In this document: piece by piece, positions 6,475 to 6,650 of the stretch
How the letters are laid out: each line of letters starts with the position of its first letter
Numbering within the stretch: the first letter of the stretch is position 1
The notes under the pieces: generated by a model
The model's database searches: none
Told to the model about the DNA's origin: nothing
What the model saw: the letters and a program-made list of their open reading frames with translations, nothing else
DNA from: UBA4744 sp035282865
GTDB lineage: Bacteria; Actinomycetota; Acidimicrobiia; Spongiisociales; UBA4744
DNA: 6,650 bases
Assembly: GCA_035282865.1 (NCBI GenBank)
Contig: DATEVB010000154.1
Location: forward strand, 1 to 6,650
Direction: 5' to 3'
Made by a program: the position numbers and the translations under genes

Positions 6475-6484
6475 TGCGGTATGC
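6471..6484. repeat. Tandem 7-bp direct repeat (GGTATGC x2)
   Basis: Two exact adjacent copies of GGTATGC, followed by a further GG, lie 41 bp past the stop of the response regulator gene. A perfect 10-bp palindrome, CTGCCGGCAG (6491-6500), is 6 bp further right. Short direct repeats beside a promoter-like box are typical of activator sites, but chance is not excluded. Confidence 0.4.
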
Positions 6485-6524
6485 GGATTTCTGCCGGCAG
6501 CCGACTGCGCACCGGTCACTTCGA

Positions 6525-6650
6525 TCAGATCTCTGGCTCGAACCCCTGGGCTCGCAAATGCACGTTGACACGTGCCAACAACTCACGGACGCTGAAGGGT
6601 TTCCGGATGAAATCGACGGCACCGAGTTCGAGGCAACGCACGATGTCTTC
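6525..6650 (-). CDS. Response regulator receiver domain, C-terminal end (truncated by window edge)
   Basis: Only the last 41 codons and the stop (TGA at 6525-6527) are present. The peptide includes LELGAVDFIRKPFSVRELLARV, shown here as overlapping pieces ELGAVDFIRKPF and FSVRELLARV, which is the classic end of a CheY-like receiver: the GA-D-F motif, the conserved Lys-Pro after the fifth strand, and the final helix. The protein stops about 11 residues after that helix, so no DNA-binding domain follows. It is either a single-domain regulator or carries its output domain at the N-terminus, outside the window. The phosphoacceptor aspartate is also outside. It lies on the same strand as, and upstream of, the HEAT/glycosyltransferase pair and could share their transcript, with a gap of about 165 bp to the small ORF. 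The receiver call is confident despite the short length. Confidence 0.85.
   Translation of the reverse strand, partial: EDIVRCLELGAVDFIRKPFSVRELLARVNVHLRAQGFEPEI

Noticed and set aside
6492..6519. Possible terminator hairpin after the receiver gene (TGCCGG pairing with CCGGTCA)
   Set aside because: The stem is short with a bulge, the loop is 14 nt and no T-tract follows on either strand.
6401..6622. 73-codon minus-strand frame crossing the receiver gene tail and the gap
   Set aside because: It is out of frame with the clear receiver-domain end and is Ser/Arg/Pro-rich without motifs.
1..6650. Mobile element, phage, defence or CRISPR content
   Set aside because: No transposase, integrase, long terminal repeats, attachment sites or regularly spaced repeats were found; all large genes are housekeeping or envelope types with even composition.

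Overview
The window is GC-rich, densely packed DNA from a bacterial chromosome. It looks like ordinary core and envelope genes rather than a mobile or phage region: no tRNA, rRNA, transposase, integrase or CRISPR repeat was seen. An actinobacterial host, perhaps of the Acidimicrobiia type, fits the GC content, the Thr/Pro-rich linker of the cyclophilin, the start codons without Shine-Dalgarno sites behind TANNNT boxes, and the aspartate kinase and MurJ sequences. That placement is inference, because no taxonomic marker is present.

Left part (1-1183): the first 83 codons of aspartate kinase (lysC) run leftward off the edge. It is divergent from a membrane-anchored cyclophilin-type peptidyl-prolyl isomerase. 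The 75-bp gap between them carries a -10-like box for each gene, about 9 nt from each ATG, and a 14-bp palindrome overlapping the lysC box.

Middle part (1184-3677): a PHP-domain metal-dependent phosphoesterase is followed, with a 4-bp GTGA overlap, by murJ, the lipid II flippase. The two form a translationally coupled pair. Their 47-bp upstream gap holds a -10-like box and an inverted repeat.

Right part (3669-6650, minus strand, read from right to left): the C-terminal end of a response-regulator receiver domain enters from the right edge. About 165 bp after its stop comes a probable 35-codon small ORF behind a perfect AGGAGG. Next are a membrane-anchored HEAT-repeat protein (GTGA overlap) and a membrane-embedded family 2 glycosyltransferase of the cellulose/PNAG/hyaluronan synthase type (ATGA overlap). 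The glycosyltransferase ends tail-to-tail with murJ, overlapping by 9 bp.

Functional reading: the HEAT protein and the synthase are both predicted to face the cytoplasm from the membrane and are made from overlapping cistrons, so a polysaccharide synthase with a dedicated scaffold or regulator is the best inference. The nearby receiver may supply the signal. This HEAT/GT2/receiver cluster, with its small coupled ORF, is the most interesting part of the window.
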